A stretch of DNA of 64,000 bases, taken from Marinobacterium ramblicola (lineage in GTDB: Bacteria > Pseudomonadota > Gammaproteobacteria > Pseudomonadales > Balneatricaceae). The notes below the pieces were generated by a model. The model was given only the letters and a program-made list of their open reading frames with translations, did not search any database and was not told where the DNA came from. The position numbers and the translations under genes were made by a program. The stretch lies in assembly GCF_019084545.1 (NCBI RefSeq), contig NZ_JAHREP010000027.1, forward strand, positions 1 through 64,000, written 5' to 3'. Below, in pieces: positions 35,404-44,285 of this stretch. Positions within the stretch are counted from its first letter, which is position 1, and every line of letters starts with the position of its first letter.

Positions 35404-35552
35404 GGCGGGAGGGGCTCAGCAGGGTTTGGCTTGATGCTACACCGGCAAAGGGGCAAAAACCACGCCGCCCGTGCAGGAGAATTTTGGTAGCGGGATGGGC
35501 AGTCGAGCGAACAGGGCGCATACTTTGCTGCAACAGTTCAGGAGGACGACGG

Positions 35553-37037
35553 ATGGCCGGGTTTTACGTGGTGGTGGATGATCTCGAGGACTGGGCGCCC
35601 TATTTTCCCAGTCGCGACGTGATCTCGTTCGAACAGTATATGGCGTTGCCGGAGGCCGAGGGTAAGGGGCGCACCCGGGTGATCAACTGCTGCCGTAACT
35701 CCCGCGCTCTGGGGCGGGGGTACTACTGTTCGCTGCTGGCGGAGGCGCGGGGGCATAACGTGATTCCGTCGGTCCAGGTGATCAACGACCTGCGGCGTAA
35801 ATCCCTGTGGTCACTGGAGCTGGAGGGGGTTGAAGCGGCGCTGGATCGCTTGGCTCTGGCCGACGGCGACCAGTCCGAGCGGCTGGATTTGAAGGTGTTT
35901 TTCGGTGAGATCGAGATGCCGCAATTGGCTCCCTTGGCGCACCAGCTGTTTGAGCGCTTTCCCATCCCTCTGCTTGAGGTGCGTTTGGTGCGCGAGCATG
36001 GCTGGCATATCCAGCGTATACGCCAGGGCGCGCTGCGTGATCTGAGGCTCGAGAGCGATCAGGAGCGGTTCGCCCAGGCGCTGGACAGATTCAGTAATCG
36101 TATCTGGCGTAAGCCGCGGGCACGTAAGCAGTACCGTTATGATCTTGCCATGCTGGTCGATCCCAAGGAGAAGCTGCCACCGAGCGACAGGGCGGCGATT
36201 GCACGCTTCGTCCGTGCCGGCAAGCGCCTGAGTATCAATGTGCAGCAGATCGGCAAGCAGGATTACCAGCGCCTGGCCGAGTATGATGGCCTGTTTATCC
36301 GCGAGACCACCTCGATCGATCATCACACCTACCGGTTCGCGCGCAAGGCCGCGGCCGAGGGGCTGGTGGTGATGGACGATCCGACCTCTATCCTGCGCTG
36401 TACCAACAAGGTGTATCTGGCCGATCTGCTACGTACCCATAGGGTGCCGACGCCCAAGACGCTGATCGTCAGCGATGCGCGTCACGAAACGGTGACCAGC
36501 ATCATCGAAAACCTCGGTCTGCCGGTGGTGCTGAAAATACCCGACGGGGCGTTCTCGCGCGGTGTGATCAAGGCCGAGTCTGAGGAGGTGCTGGCGCGCG
36601 AGCTCAAGCATCTGCGCCACAACTCATCCCTGATCCTGGCGCAGGAGTTCATGTACACCGACTATGACTGGCGCATTGGGGTGCTGAACAACAAGCCCCT
36701 CTATGCCTGCCGCTATTTCATGGTGCGCGATCACTGGCAGATCTACCGTCATGAGGGCGGCGGAGAGCCCGATTCTGGTGGTTTTGATACGCCTGCCATC
36801 TGGGAAGTGCCGCGCAAGGTGCTGGATGTGGCGTTGAAGGCGACACGTCTGATCGGCGATGGCCTGTACGGTGTGGATATCAAGCAATCCGGCGATCGAG
36901 TGGTGGTGATCGAGGTCAACGATAATCCGAGTATCGATTCGGGGGTGGAGGATCTGCAGCTGGGCGGTGCGCTGTACCACGAAATCATGGCCGAGTTCCT
37001 CCGTCGCATGGAGCTCAAGCGGCAGATGAGGGTTTAA
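35553..37037 (+). CDS. RimK-like ATP-grasp ligase with RLAN-type N-terminal domain
   Basis: Predicted carboxylate-amine ligase, 494 aa. The N-terminal third (GFYVVVDDLEDWAPYFPS to about 190) fits the RimK-like ATP-grasp N-terminal (RLAN) domain. The C-terminal part (about 285-485) is an ATP-grasp domain: KVYLADLLRTHRVPTPKTL, VVLKIPDGAFSRGVIK, RIGVLNNKPLYACRYFMV, and metal ligands in EVNDNP (454-459). AGGAGG lies 7 bases before ATG 35553; the frame runs back to 35484 with no site. It faces the GNAT-C39 gene across 149 bp, so both may share control. RimK relatives add Glu or similar residues; the acceptor here is unknown. Confidence 0.88.
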   Translation: MAGFYVVVDDLEDWAPYFPSRDVISFEQYMALPEAEGKGRTRVINCCRNSRALGRGYYCSLLAEARGHNVIPSVQVINDLRRKSLWSLELEGVEAALDRLALADGDQSERLDLKVFFGEIEMPQLAPLAHQLFERFPIPLLEVRLVREHGWHIQRIRQGALRDLRLESDQERFAQALDRFSNRIWRKPRARKQYRYDLAMLVDPKEKLPPSDRAAIARFVRAGKRLSINVQQIGKQDYQRLAEYDGLFIRETTSIDHHTYRFARKAAAEGLVVMDDPTSILRCTNKVYLADLLRTHRVPTPKTLIVSDARHETVTSIIENLGLPVVLKIPDGAFSRGVIKAESEEVLARELKHLRHNSSLILAQEFMYTDYDWRIGVLNNKPLYACRYFMVRDHWQIYRHEGGGEPDSGGFDTPAIWEVPRKVLDVALKATRLIGDGLYGVDIKQSGDRVVVIEVNDNPSIDSGVEDLQLGGALYHEIMAEFLRRMELKRQMRV

Positions 37038-37189
37038 TCCGGGCTAAAGGTCGCGTCGCGATGGGGCCGACGTACTATGGACAAGGCCAAGGAGATTGGT
37101 TCTACTAGCCTGACGTCGATTTTGGTAGTGCCTGCGTCATTCTTATAAAAAGTTGGAGTTCGGCGTACATCCAACTCAAGAGGCTTTTT

Positions 37190-37696
37190 ATGCGAGCGTC
37201 ACTCAACGTTTTCTTCGTTTTTGCAGCACTGCTGCTAACCCCTCTGGCCTGGTCTGCACCCTTGGCCGCTCCCGAACAAGCGGTTGTCCTCAGTGTGAGC
37301 GGAAATATTACCGAAACGAATGTGCCGAACCGTGCCGATTTCGATCTTGCGATGCTGGAGTCCTTCCCGCAGTACGATCTGGAGATGGAGACGCCCTGGA
37401 CCGATGGGGTACAGCGTTTTCAGGGCGTGGCACTGAACGAGCTGCTCCTGGCGGTGGGCGCGCAAGGGAGTACTCTGCGCGCCATGGCTTTGAACGACTA
37501 CCAGGCGACAATCAACCTCGATGAGCTGAGAGATGTGCAGGTGCTGCTCGCCGTTAAACTGAACGGCCGTCATATGCGAGTTCGCGACAAGGGACCGTTG
37601 TGGATTGTTTATCCTACGGACTCCTTTTCAGCTGCCGACCTGCCGCGTCATCAATCGAACATGGTATGGCAGCTGCGCTCGCTTGAGATCCGCTGA
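37190..37696 (+). CDS. Periplasmic molybdopterin-oxidoreductase-like domain protein
   Basis: 168-aa exported protein. Signal peptide MRASLNVFFVFAALLLTPLA ends with WSA. The mature part (VLSVSGNITETNV, RFQGVALNELL, LDELRDVQVLLAVKLNGRHMRVRDKGPLWIVYP) resembles the small fold of sulfite-oxidase-type molybdopterin-binding domains. It lacks the conserved Cys that holds molybdenum in the enzymes, so it more likely senses a ligand. Its stop overlaps the start of the following GGDEF-EAL gene (TGATG), suggesting it feeds a signal to that protein. AAGAGG precedes the ATG. Confidence 0.75.
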   Translation: MRASLNVFFVFAALLLTPLAWSAPLAAPEQAVVLSVSGNITETNVPNRADFDLAMLESFPQYDLEMETPWTDGVQRFQGVALNELLLAVGAQGSTLRAMALNDYQATINLDELRDVQVLLAVKLNGRHMRVRDKGPLWIVYPTDSFSAADLPRHQSNMVWQLRSLEIR

Positions 37697-39648
37697 TGCC
37701 TGGTTACCGTGTATTGCGTACAGTAACGCTGCTATGTGTGGTGGTGGTTTTTGCTGCCAGCACCTTGGTCAGCTACCGGCGTCATGTGGAAACCTCACAG
37801 CTGTTGACGGTCACTCAGAAGGGTGGTGGTTGGGCCTCGTCAGAGCTTGAATTCGAGCTGCTTCGGTTTATGCACATACTGGAGTCGGTCGGCTTGGGGC
37901 GAGGCGCGCCGGATGAACTGGTGCTGCGTTTTGACCTGCTGTGGAGTCGGATTGACGTACTGCGGGAGGGGGCGGAAACCAGTGAGGTCCGCGAAATGGC
38001 CGGGGCACAGCTGTTGCTGGATGAGTTGCAGGCAATGCTGCGGCGTATCGAACCCAGGGTGCTATCGTTGACTCAGGGGGATACCGCTACCGCAGACCAG
38101 CTCGTTGATAGCTTGATTCCCTTCGAAAAGCGGGTGCGTGCATTCAACGTGGCGAGTTTTAACGGTCCCGATGCGCAGAACCGTATCCGTCGCGTGTTCG
38201 AACTTAATCGGCTGGTCAGCATTTCGATCGTCGGCTTGGTGCTGAGCGGCACCCTGTTGATCCTGATGCTGATTCGGGAGAGTTCCCGCAGTCGACACCA
38301 GTCGTTGCACGACGAGCTGACAGGCCTTCCCAATCGCAAGTTTATCAATCAACACCTCACAGCGGCCGCAAAGGCTGCCAGTCGGGCCGGCAGCCTGCTG
38401 GGGGTTCATGTCATCGATCTGAATAACTTTAAAGAGATCAACGATACCCTGGGACACAATTGCGGCGATCAGATGCTACAGCAGGTAGCGGCACGCCTTA
38501 GCGGCTGTATTGGTCCGCATGATACCGTGGCTCGTTTGGGTGGCGACGAGTTCTTGGTGATTCAGGAACGGGTCAAGCATGCCGACAGCTGCACCCGGCT
38601 ATCAAGATTGCTGTGTGAGCAGATCGGCCATGAAATGCTGCTCGACGGCACTCGTATCTACCCCTCCGCCAGTTTGGGGGTCAGCATCTATCCGGTCGAC
38701 GCGGACAGCGTGGCTCAGGTTCAGATCAATGCCGATCTGGCGATGTACCGGGCCAAGCGTGACAGCGGCGTAAGCTATCGTCGTTTCGAACCGGAGATGA
38801 ACGAGGTCATTCAGCGCGCGAACACTCTGGCGAGGGAGTTGAAAGAGGCGATTCAGGACAATCAGCTGGTGCTTCATTATCAGCCGGTTGTCGAGTTCGA
38901 GTCCGGCAGGATTGTTTCGATTGAGGCGTTGCTGCGCTGGCATCATCCCCGGTATGGCTACGTCTCGCCGGTGGAGGTGGTGACGATTGCCGAGCAGTAT
39001 GGACTGGCACTGGAGCTGAATGAATGGGTGATCAGACAGGTTTGTCTGCAGTACCGGCATTGGGTGGCTGAAGGGGTTGAGACGGTGTGCGTTGCCGTAA
39101 ACATCTCGCCTTCGATGTACGCGCTGCATGATCTGGAGGCATCGTTAACCCAGATTCTTGAGGATACGGCGATGTCGGCCGAGCATCTGATCATCGAGGT
39201 GACCGAGGATACGACGATGCGCGATATCGAGAGTTCTCCCGATACCCTGCATAAGCTTAAAGCGCTGGGGGTACAGATTGCACTGGATGATTTCGGCACC
39301 GGGTACTCGTCGCTGAATCACCTCAAGCGGCTGCCGGTGGATAAGCTGAAGATCGATCGCAGCTTCATTCAGGATCTGAATATATCGCCCAAGGATCCCC
39401 GTATCATCCGCAGTATTATCGGTCTGGCCGAGAGCTTGGATCTCCAGATCATCGCGGAGGGGATAGAGTTTGTGCAGAATGTCGACGACCTGGTCGCGGA
39501 GGGCTGCCTGCTGGGGCAGGGGTTCCTGTTCTCCAAAGCCGTCGACAGCGCCCGCATTACCGAGATGCTCAGATCCCAGCAGCAGGGTATCCCGCTCTTT
39601 CAGGCGGCCGAAATTCGCGCCGGCATGGCGATCGTTCAGCGGGCCTGA
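37696..39648 (+). CDS. Membrane GGDEF-EAL c-di-GMP signalling protein
   Basis: 650-aa inner-membrane protein. Two membrane segments (about 9-25 and 173-193) flank a periplasmic sensor of roughly 145 residues. The cytosolic part has GGDEF at 282-286 and EALLRW at 410-415 plus DDFGTGYSSL, so both synthase and phosphodiesterase sites look intact. The inhibitory site is lost (GPHD instead of RxxD). Net activity cannot be told. Translational coupling with the periplasmic protein upstream suggests a two-gene sensory module. Confidence 0.9.
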   Translation: MPGYRVLRTVTLLCVVVVFAASTLVSYRRHVETSQLLTVTQKGGGWASSELEFELLRFMHILESVGLGRGAPDELVLRFDLLWSRIDVLREGAETSEVREMAGAQLLLDELQAMLRRIEPRVLSLTQGDTATADQLVDSLIPFEKRVRAFNVASFNGPDAQNRIRRVFELNRLVSISIVGLVLSGTLLILMLIRESSRSRHQSLHDELTGLPNRKFINQHLTAAAKAASRAGSLLGVHVIDLNNFKEINDTLGHNCGDQMLQQVAARLSGCIGPHDTVARLGGDEFLVIQERVKHADSCTRLSRLLCEQIGHEMLLDGTRIYPSASLGVSIYPVDADSVAQVQINADLAMYRAKRDSGVSYRRFEPEMNEVIQRANTLARELKEAIQDNQLVLHYQPVVEFESGRIVSIEALLRWHHPRYGYVSPVEVVTIAEQYGLALELNEWVIRQVCLQYRHWVAEGVETVCVAVNISPSMYALHDLEASLTQILEDTAMSAEHLIIEVTEDTTMRDIESSPDTLHKLKALGVQIALDDFGTGYSSLNHLKRLPVDKLKIDRSFIQDLNISPKDPRIIRSIIGLAESLDLQIIAEGIEFVQNVDDLVAEGCLLGQGFLFSKAVDSARITEMLRSQQQGIPLFQAAEIRAGMAIVQRA

Positions 39649-39680
39649 GGCGGTTCGTTGACGGTGATCCTCCGCCGATA

Positions 39681-40538
39681 TCAGCCGGCGGAAACAAAGG
39701 TGTATCGGCAGTTCTCGCGCAGAAACGCTTCCGAGAGCTCGAAACTGACCGCTTGGTGCCGAATCGGGCAGGTAAATGCCAGGGCGGTCGCGAACAGCTG
39801 CAGCCCCTCTGCGTTTTTATTGCCCTCGCCGTAACGTGGGTCGCCGATCACCGGATGACCGATGGCGGACAGGTGGCGACGGATCTGGTGAGTGCGCCCG
39901 GTCTCGATCTCGATATCGGCCAGACTCTGATTGTGCGTCTGGTCATAGGCGATAGCGCGGTAGCGGGTCAGCGCCGGCTTGCCGTCGAGCCGGGTGTCGA
40001 TACTGCCGCTCTCGGCCAGCTGTCCCAGCACCAGTGCGCGGTAGCGCTTATCGATCTGCCGCTCCTGAAACATGGACGATAACTTGGCCGCAACGCCGGC
40101 CTTGTGCGCGATCAGCATCAGGCCGGCGGTCTCACGGTCCAGGCGATGCACCGGGAAGGTGGCGCGTTTGGGTTCGAGGCTGAGTTCGGCGATCCGCAGC
40201 AGCGACAGGTGGTCGCCGAAGTCGTTACCCTGGGCCAGTACTCCGGCGGGTTTGAACCAAACCGAATAGCCGCCGGCGTCGTGCAGGCATTTGGGCGTGT
40301 CGGCGTTGCGGGCCAGCAGGTCGGCGTCGTAATAGAGCTGAATCTGGTCGCCAGCGCGCAACAGCTCAGTGGCCTTGCGTAGGCGCTTGCGATTACGGCC
40401 GCGCTTGAGCCAGACGGCCCCTTTGCTCATCGCATCCTTGATCCGCTGGCGCGACAGCCCGCTCTCCTGGGCCAGCAGGTCGGTCGCCTTGGTGCCGGCG
40501 TGGGTTTGATCGATCTGGCGATCCAGGGTTATCTGCAT
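39681..40538 (-). CDS. RluA-family pseudouridine synthase
   Basis: 285-aa RNA pseudouridine synthase. An S4-like N-terminal part (SRQRIKDAMSKGAVWLKRG) precedes the catalytic domain with HRLDRETAGL (catalytic Asp 134) and ETGRTHQIRRHL. The RNA target cannot be read from the sequence. The start overlaps the end of the TlyA gene by 10 bases, so the two are translated together. Confidence 0.92.
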   Translation of the reverse strand: MQITLDRQIDQTHAGTKATDLLAQESGLSRQRIKDAMSKGAVWLKRGRNRKRLRKATELLRAGDQIQLYYDADLLARNADTPKCLHDAGGYSVWFKPAGVLAQGNDFGDHLSLLRIAELSLEPKRATFPVHRLDRETAGLMLIAHKAGVAAKLSSMFQERQIDKRYRALVLGQLAESGSIDTRLDGKPALTRYRAIAYDQTHNQSLADIEIETGRTHQIRRHLSAIGHPVIGDPRYGEGNKNAEGLQLFATALAFTCPIRHQAVSFELSEAFLRENCRYTFVSAG

Positions 40539-41305
40539 GCTGCTGTCTCTGCTGTCTGTTTGCGTGCCACGAGTACGAATTCGCGATTGCCGTCGCCGCC
40601 CAGGATCGGACTGTCGCTGAAATCCAGTGTTTCCAGTCCCAGCCGGGTCAATTGTGTTTCGATACGCTGGCGTACCTGGGGGTATAGCGCGGCATCGCGT
40701 ACGATGCCGCCTTTGCCGACATGCTCAGGCCCCACTTCAAACTGGGGCTTCACCAGGGTTGCCAATAGCCCGCCGGGGCGGATCAGTGGCGCCAGCGAGT
40801 CCAGAATCAGGGTCTGGGAGATGAATGATACATCCATCACCGCCAGATCGAAGCCGCGGCCCTCGGTATACTCAAGCAGATCGCTGCTCAATTGCCGGGC
40901 ATTGTAACCCTCCAGGCAGATGACCCGGGCATCCTGCCGTAACCGCTCGGCGAGCTGATCGTGTCCGACCTCGATGCCGACCACCCGTCTGGCCCCATGT
41001 TGCAGCAGGCAGTCGGTGAAGCCGCCGGTCGACTGGCCGACATCGATGGCGATCAGACCGGTCAGGTCGGCAGCAAAGCGCTCGAGTGCCGGTACCAGCT
41101 TGAGTGCGCCTCGCGAGACATAGCGGTCCTCCTCGCTGTCCTCCACCTCGATCGGCGTATCGTCGGCCAGTTTGAAGCTGCTTTTCTGCACGCATTGCCA
41201 GTGACCGAGTTGCACGCGTACCCGACCCTCCTTGATCAGGCGCTGGGCGCGTGCGCGACTATCGACCAGTCCTCGTTGAACCAGCAGCATATCCAGGCGT
41301 TGCAT
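40529..41305 (-). CDS. tlyA: TlyA-family rRNA methyltransferase / haemolysin-like
   Basis: 258-aa protein with an N-terminal S4 RNA-binding domain (RLDMLLVQRGLVDSRARAQRLIKEGRV) and an FtsJ-like methyltransferase domain (AIDVGQSTGGFTDCLLQHGA as SAM loop, then DLAVMDVSFIS). Mycobacterial TlyA 2'-O-methylates 16S and 23S rRNA; here the role is inferred. In the SAM loop DVGQSTGGFT replaces the common DVGASTGGFT. Paired with an RNA pseudouridine synthase gene. Confidence 0.92.
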   Translation of the reverse strand: MQRLDMLLVQRGLVDSRARAQRLIKEGRVRVQLGHWQCVQKSSFKLADDTPIEVEDSEEDRYVSRGALKLVPALERFAADLTGLIAIDVGQSTGGFTDCLLQHGARRVVGIEVGHDQLAERLRQDARVICLEGYNARQLSSDLLEYTEGRGFDLAVMDVSFISQTLILDSLAPLIRPGGLLATLVKPQFEVGPEHVGKGGIVRDAALYPQVRQRIETQLTRLGLETLDFSDSPILGGDGNREFVLVARKQTAETAACR

Positions 41306-41374
41306 GATGGGATCCGTGCAATTGAAAGCGCGCTAGTATAGCGCGTTCGAGGCAGGATGGGGCGTTGGGGGGAG

Positions 41375-41394
41375 GGCGGCCCGAATGGGCCGCC
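41375..41394 (-). terminator. GC-rich hairpin after the AGCS symporter gene
   Basis: GGCGGCCC and GGGCCGCC form a perfect 8-bp stem with a 4-nt loop, just 7 bp beyond the symporter stop. No T-run follows on the minus strand, so termination efficiency is doubtful. Confidence 0.4.
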
Positions 41395-41401
41395 GAACAG
41401 A

Positions 41402-42751
41402 TCAGTGGTTGTCGAAGTATTCGCGGGTCAGTTTGAACACGACCGGGCTCAGCAGTGCCAGCGCGATCAGGTTGGGGATCGCCATCAGCGCATTCAATGT
41501 GTCGGCCACCAGCCAGACGAAGTCCAGGCTGAGCATGGCACCCGCCGGAATCGCCAGAATCCACAAGATGCGGTAAGGCATGATTGCTTTGATACCAAAC
41601 AGGAACTCGACGCACTTCTCGCCATAGAATGACCAGCCGATGATCGTGGTGAAGGCGAAAATCGCCAGTGCGATGGCGACCAGGTAGTTGCCGAATGACG
41701 GCAGTGCCGATGCAAAGGCGGCGCTGGTCAGCGCAGCACCGGATTCGCCGCCGGTCCAAGCACCGGAGCTGACGATGACCAGGCCGGTGATGGTGCAGAC
41801 CATCAGCGTGTCGATAAAGGTACCGAGCATCGCGACCAGTCCCTGGCGCACCGGGCTGTGGGTCTGCGCCGCGGCGTGTGCGATCGGGGCGGATCCCAGT
41901 CCGGCCTCGTTGGAGAACACACCGCGCGCCACACCGAAGCGGATCGCCGCCCAGACGGCAGCACCGGCGAAACCGCCTTCGGCGGCGATGGGGGAGAATG
42001 CGTGCTCGAAGATCAGCGCCAGGGCGTGCGGCACCTGATCGGCCTGAATCGCCAGCACCACCAGTCCTGCCAGGATATAGGAGATCGCCATGAACGGTAC
42101 CAGAGCCCCGGCGACGCTACCGATACGTTTGATCCCACCCAGCAGAACGGCACCCACCAAAACGGCAATGATGATGCCGCTGGCCCAGGTCGGGATCTGG
42201 AAGTTGCTCTCCAGCACCGCGGCTACAGAGTTGGACTGCACCGTATTGCCGATACCAAAGCCGGCGCAGGCGCCGAAGATCGCGAAAGCCACGCCCATCC
42301 AGGCCCAGTTCTTACCCAGGCCGTTGCGGATGTAGTACATGGGGCCGCCGACGTGGTTGCCCTCCTCATCTGTTTCACGGTACTTCACCGCCAGCACCGC
42401 TTCAGAGTACTTCGTGGCCATGCCGATCAGTGCGGTGATCCACATCCAGAACAGGGCTCCGGGGCCGCCGAGGAAAATGGCGGTGGCTACGCCGGCGATG
42501 TTGCCGGTGCCGACGGTGGCGGACAGTGCTGTCATCAGCGCCTGGAAGGGGGGGATTTCGCCCTTTGCCGTATCCTCGGCAGAGGCGGTACGTCCGCTCC
42601 AGAGGAGCTTGAAGCCGGTACCGATTTTCAGGATCGGCATCAGTTTCAATCCCAGAGAGAGGAAGAAGCCGACGCCGAGTATCAGGATCAGCATCATAGG
42701 TCCCCAGACGATGCCGTTAATACTCGAAATCATGGATTCAATTGCAGCCAT
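41402..42751 (-). CDS. Sodium:alanine symporter, AGCS family
   Basis: 449-aa inner-membrane carrier with about ten helices. Family signature GPGALFWMWITALIGMATKYSEA follows SATVGTGNIAGVATAIFLGG, and RFGVARGVFSNEAGLGSAPIAHA is also typical. AGCS members import alanine or glycine with Na+. The nearby Lrp-type regulator, RidA and alanine racemase genes support alanine as substrate. Confidence 0.93.
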   Translation of the reverse strand: MAAIESMISSINGIVWGPMMLILILGVGFFLSLGLKLMPILKIGTGFKLLWSGRTASAEDTAKGEIPPFQALMTALSATVGTGNIAGVATAIFLGGPGALFWMWITALIGMATKYSEAVLAVKYRETDEEGNHVGGPMYYIRNGLGKNWAWMGVAFAIFGACAGFGIGNTVQSNSVAAVLESNFQIPTWASGIIIAVLVGAVLLGGIKRIGSVAGALVPFMAISYILAGLVVLAIQADQVPHALALIFEHAFSPIAAEGGFAGAAVWAAIRFGVARGVFSNEAGLGSAPIAHAAAQTHSPVRQGLVAMLGTFIDTLMVCTITGLVIVSSGAWTGGESGAALTSAAFASALPSFGNYLVAIALAIFAFTTIIGWSFYGEKCVEFLFGIKAIMPYRILWILAIPAGAMLSLDFVWLVADTLNALMAIPNLIALALLSPVVFKLTREYFDNH

Positions 42752-43053
42752 GGTGAGTCTCCGCAGTTTAGAGCTATCAGCTGACCTACCTGATATAGGG
42801 TTGTTGTTATGGTTTTTATCACTGCTTTTTCTAATTTATGCAGTTTTTTTAAGGCCAGAGGCCGCAGATCCTAAGAATTAAATCTCACCCTGTCTATTAA
42901 AGTTGAATAAAAAATTTCTTGAACGAGGAGTGACGAGCGCTGCCCTATGAACTCAGCATAGGTTCACAGGCGAGATATTGCAGGGCAGAGAGGAGGGTGG
43001 AGAGGCAGGCGGCGAGAGCGGCTGGGATTGAGTACAGCGGGATGGAAAGGGGC
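42752..43053. other. Intergenic stretch between symporter and Lrp genes
   Basis: No gene is seen. A hairpin CCTATG/CATAGG (42944-42962) is nested within CTGCCCT/AGGGCAG arms. The part near 42800-42930 is AT-rich with TTTTT and AAAAAATTT runs and probably holds the symporter promoter and Lrp-type contacts. A weak hairpin GGGGC/GCCCC at the Lrp gene stop may end that transcript. Confidence 0.4.
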
Positions 43054-43554
43054 TCATTCGCCCCTGGCTGAAATGTCGGTGGGAAGTTCGGACTGCTCCT
43101 TGACCTCCTCCATGACGATATAGCTTTTCGAGTTCTTCACGCCTGGCAGCGTCAGCAGCATCTGGCCCAGCAGTTCGCGATACTGCGACATGTCGTGCAG
43201 GCGAGCCTTGAGCAGGTAGTCGGCGTCCCCCGATACCAGGTGACATTCGAGGATGTAGGGCAGGGTGTCGACAGCTCGGTTGAACTTCTCGAACGCATCG
43301 GGAGATTGATAAGAGAGAGCGATCTCGACGAAGACCAGTAGATTGAAGTCGAGCATCTCCGGATTGACCTTGGCATGGTATCCGGTAATGACGCCATCGC
43401 GTTCCAGTCGCTTCACGCGCTCCATGCAGGGTGTGGTCGAAAGGCCGACCCGGTCGGCGAGCTCCGTATAGGAGATGCGTCCCTCGCTCTGGAGGATGGT
43501 CAGGATGTTGCGGTCGATCCGGTCGAGTTTTCTTGTTTTCTGTAAACTGGCCAT
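43054..43554 (-). CDS. Lrp/AsnC-family regulator, DadR-like
   Basis: 166-aa amino-acid-responsive regulator. Helix-turn-helix at about 10-55 (LDRIDRNILTILQSEGRISYTELADRVGLS then TPCMERVKRLERDGVI) and RAM ligand domain after about 70 (VFVEIALSYQ, HLVSGDADYLLKARLHD). It is divergent from ridA-alr and upstream of the alanine symporter. In Pseudomonas the comparable DadR activates dadAX on L-alanine, so control of these neighbours is likely. Confidence 0.9.
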   Translation of the reverse strand: MASLQKTRKLDRIDRNILTILQSEGRISYTELADRVGLSTTPCMERVKRLERDGVITGYHAKVNPEMLDFNLLVFVEIALSYQSPDAFEKFNRAVDTLPYILECHLVSGDADYLLKARLHDMSQYRELLGQMLLTLPGVKNSKSYIVMEEVKEQSELPTDISARGE

Positions 43555-43869
43555 ATTTAAGTATTTTTCGCCAAAAAACTTTTATTTGGTAGCTAATTCT
43601 AGCGAGTTTTTGGCAAATTCGCAAAAAATTAATTCGTTCAATCGCTTAGAATTGATCTCGACCCTGGCTGGCGCACGCGGTCATTAACTGCACAGTCGAT
43701 GCTACAAGATAAGGCAAAGTCACGCATCTCGCTACTGGGGTATGGGTAAAGTGTATTTGCATGTCGGAATGGGACTGGCGATCAGTGGGTCGCATGGGGG
43801 ATGATACTGGCGTCAGGTCCTCCGCCGCTTCCTGACCCATTCCAGAAGCATTTTTTGAAAGGATTAACT
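43555..43869. other. AT-rich control region between Lrp-type gene and ridA
   Basis: No gene is present. The 90 bp next to the Lrp gene are strongly AT-rich, with an inverted repeat at 43570-43614, suited to Lrp-type wrapping. Downstream, GATAAGGCAAAG and GGTATGGGTAAAGTG stand out but no clear promoter can be fixed. An in-frame extension of ridA back to 43801 lacks a ribosome site. Confidence 0.5.
43570..43614. promoter_or_regulatory. Candidate Lrp/DadR operator
   Basis: GCCAAAAAACT (43570-43580) is inverted as AGTTTTTGGC (43605-43614), one T shorter, with an AT-rich 24-bp centre. It lies 16 bp upstream of the Lrp-type gene start, a usual place for autoregulation. Confidence 0.45.
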
Positions 43870-44259
43870 ATGTCCAATAAGAGCATCATCAGCACAGACA
43901 AGGCACCGGCGGCGATCGGTACCTATTCGCAGGCCGTCAAGGTCGGTAACACCGTGTACATGTCGGGACAGATCCCGCTGGTGCCGGAAACCATGGACGT
44001 CGTTACCGAGTCCTTCGAAGCTCAGGCGGTCCAGGTGTTTGAAAACCTGAGTGCGGTGGCCGAGGCGGCGGGCGGCTCTTTGGCCGATATCGTCAAGCTG
44101 ACCATCCTGCTGTCGGACATGGATTATTTTGCTCAGGTCAACGGCGTTATGGGGCGTTATTTCAAAGAGCCGTACCCGGCGCGCGCAGCCTATGCGGTCA
44201 AGCAGCTGCCCAAAGGCGTGGATATCGAAGTCGAAGGCATCATGGTCACAGCCGACTAA
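43870..44259 (+). CDS. ridA: RidA family enamine/imine deaminase
   Basis: 129-aa RidA protein that hydrolyses reactive 2-aminoacrylate-type intermediates from PLP enzymes. Markers are [26 protein letters not shown], a conserved Arg in [13 protein letters not shown], and the C-terminal [15 protein letters not shown] precedes ATG 43870. It is followed 26 bp later by alanine racemase, matching the Pseudomonas dad arrangement in which a RidA gene adjoins dadX. Confidence 0.94.
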   Translation: MSNKSIISTDKAPAAIGTYSQAVKVGNTVYMSGQIPLVPETMDVVTESFEAQAVQVFENLSAVAEAAGGSLADIVKLTILLSDMDYFAQVNGVMGRYFKEPYPARAAYAVKQLPKGVDIEVEGIMVTAD

Positions 44260-44285
44260 TCGGCTGCGGGCGGAGGAGGATCTGA

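Noticed and set aside
35472-35582. Short frame ending in Arg-Gly-Gly-Gly that could look like a C39 precursor peptide
   Set aside because: It overlaps the start of the ligase gene out of phase; its Gly triplet comes from the codons for the ligase's Val-Val-Val-Asp start. It has no conserved leader or ribosome site of its own.
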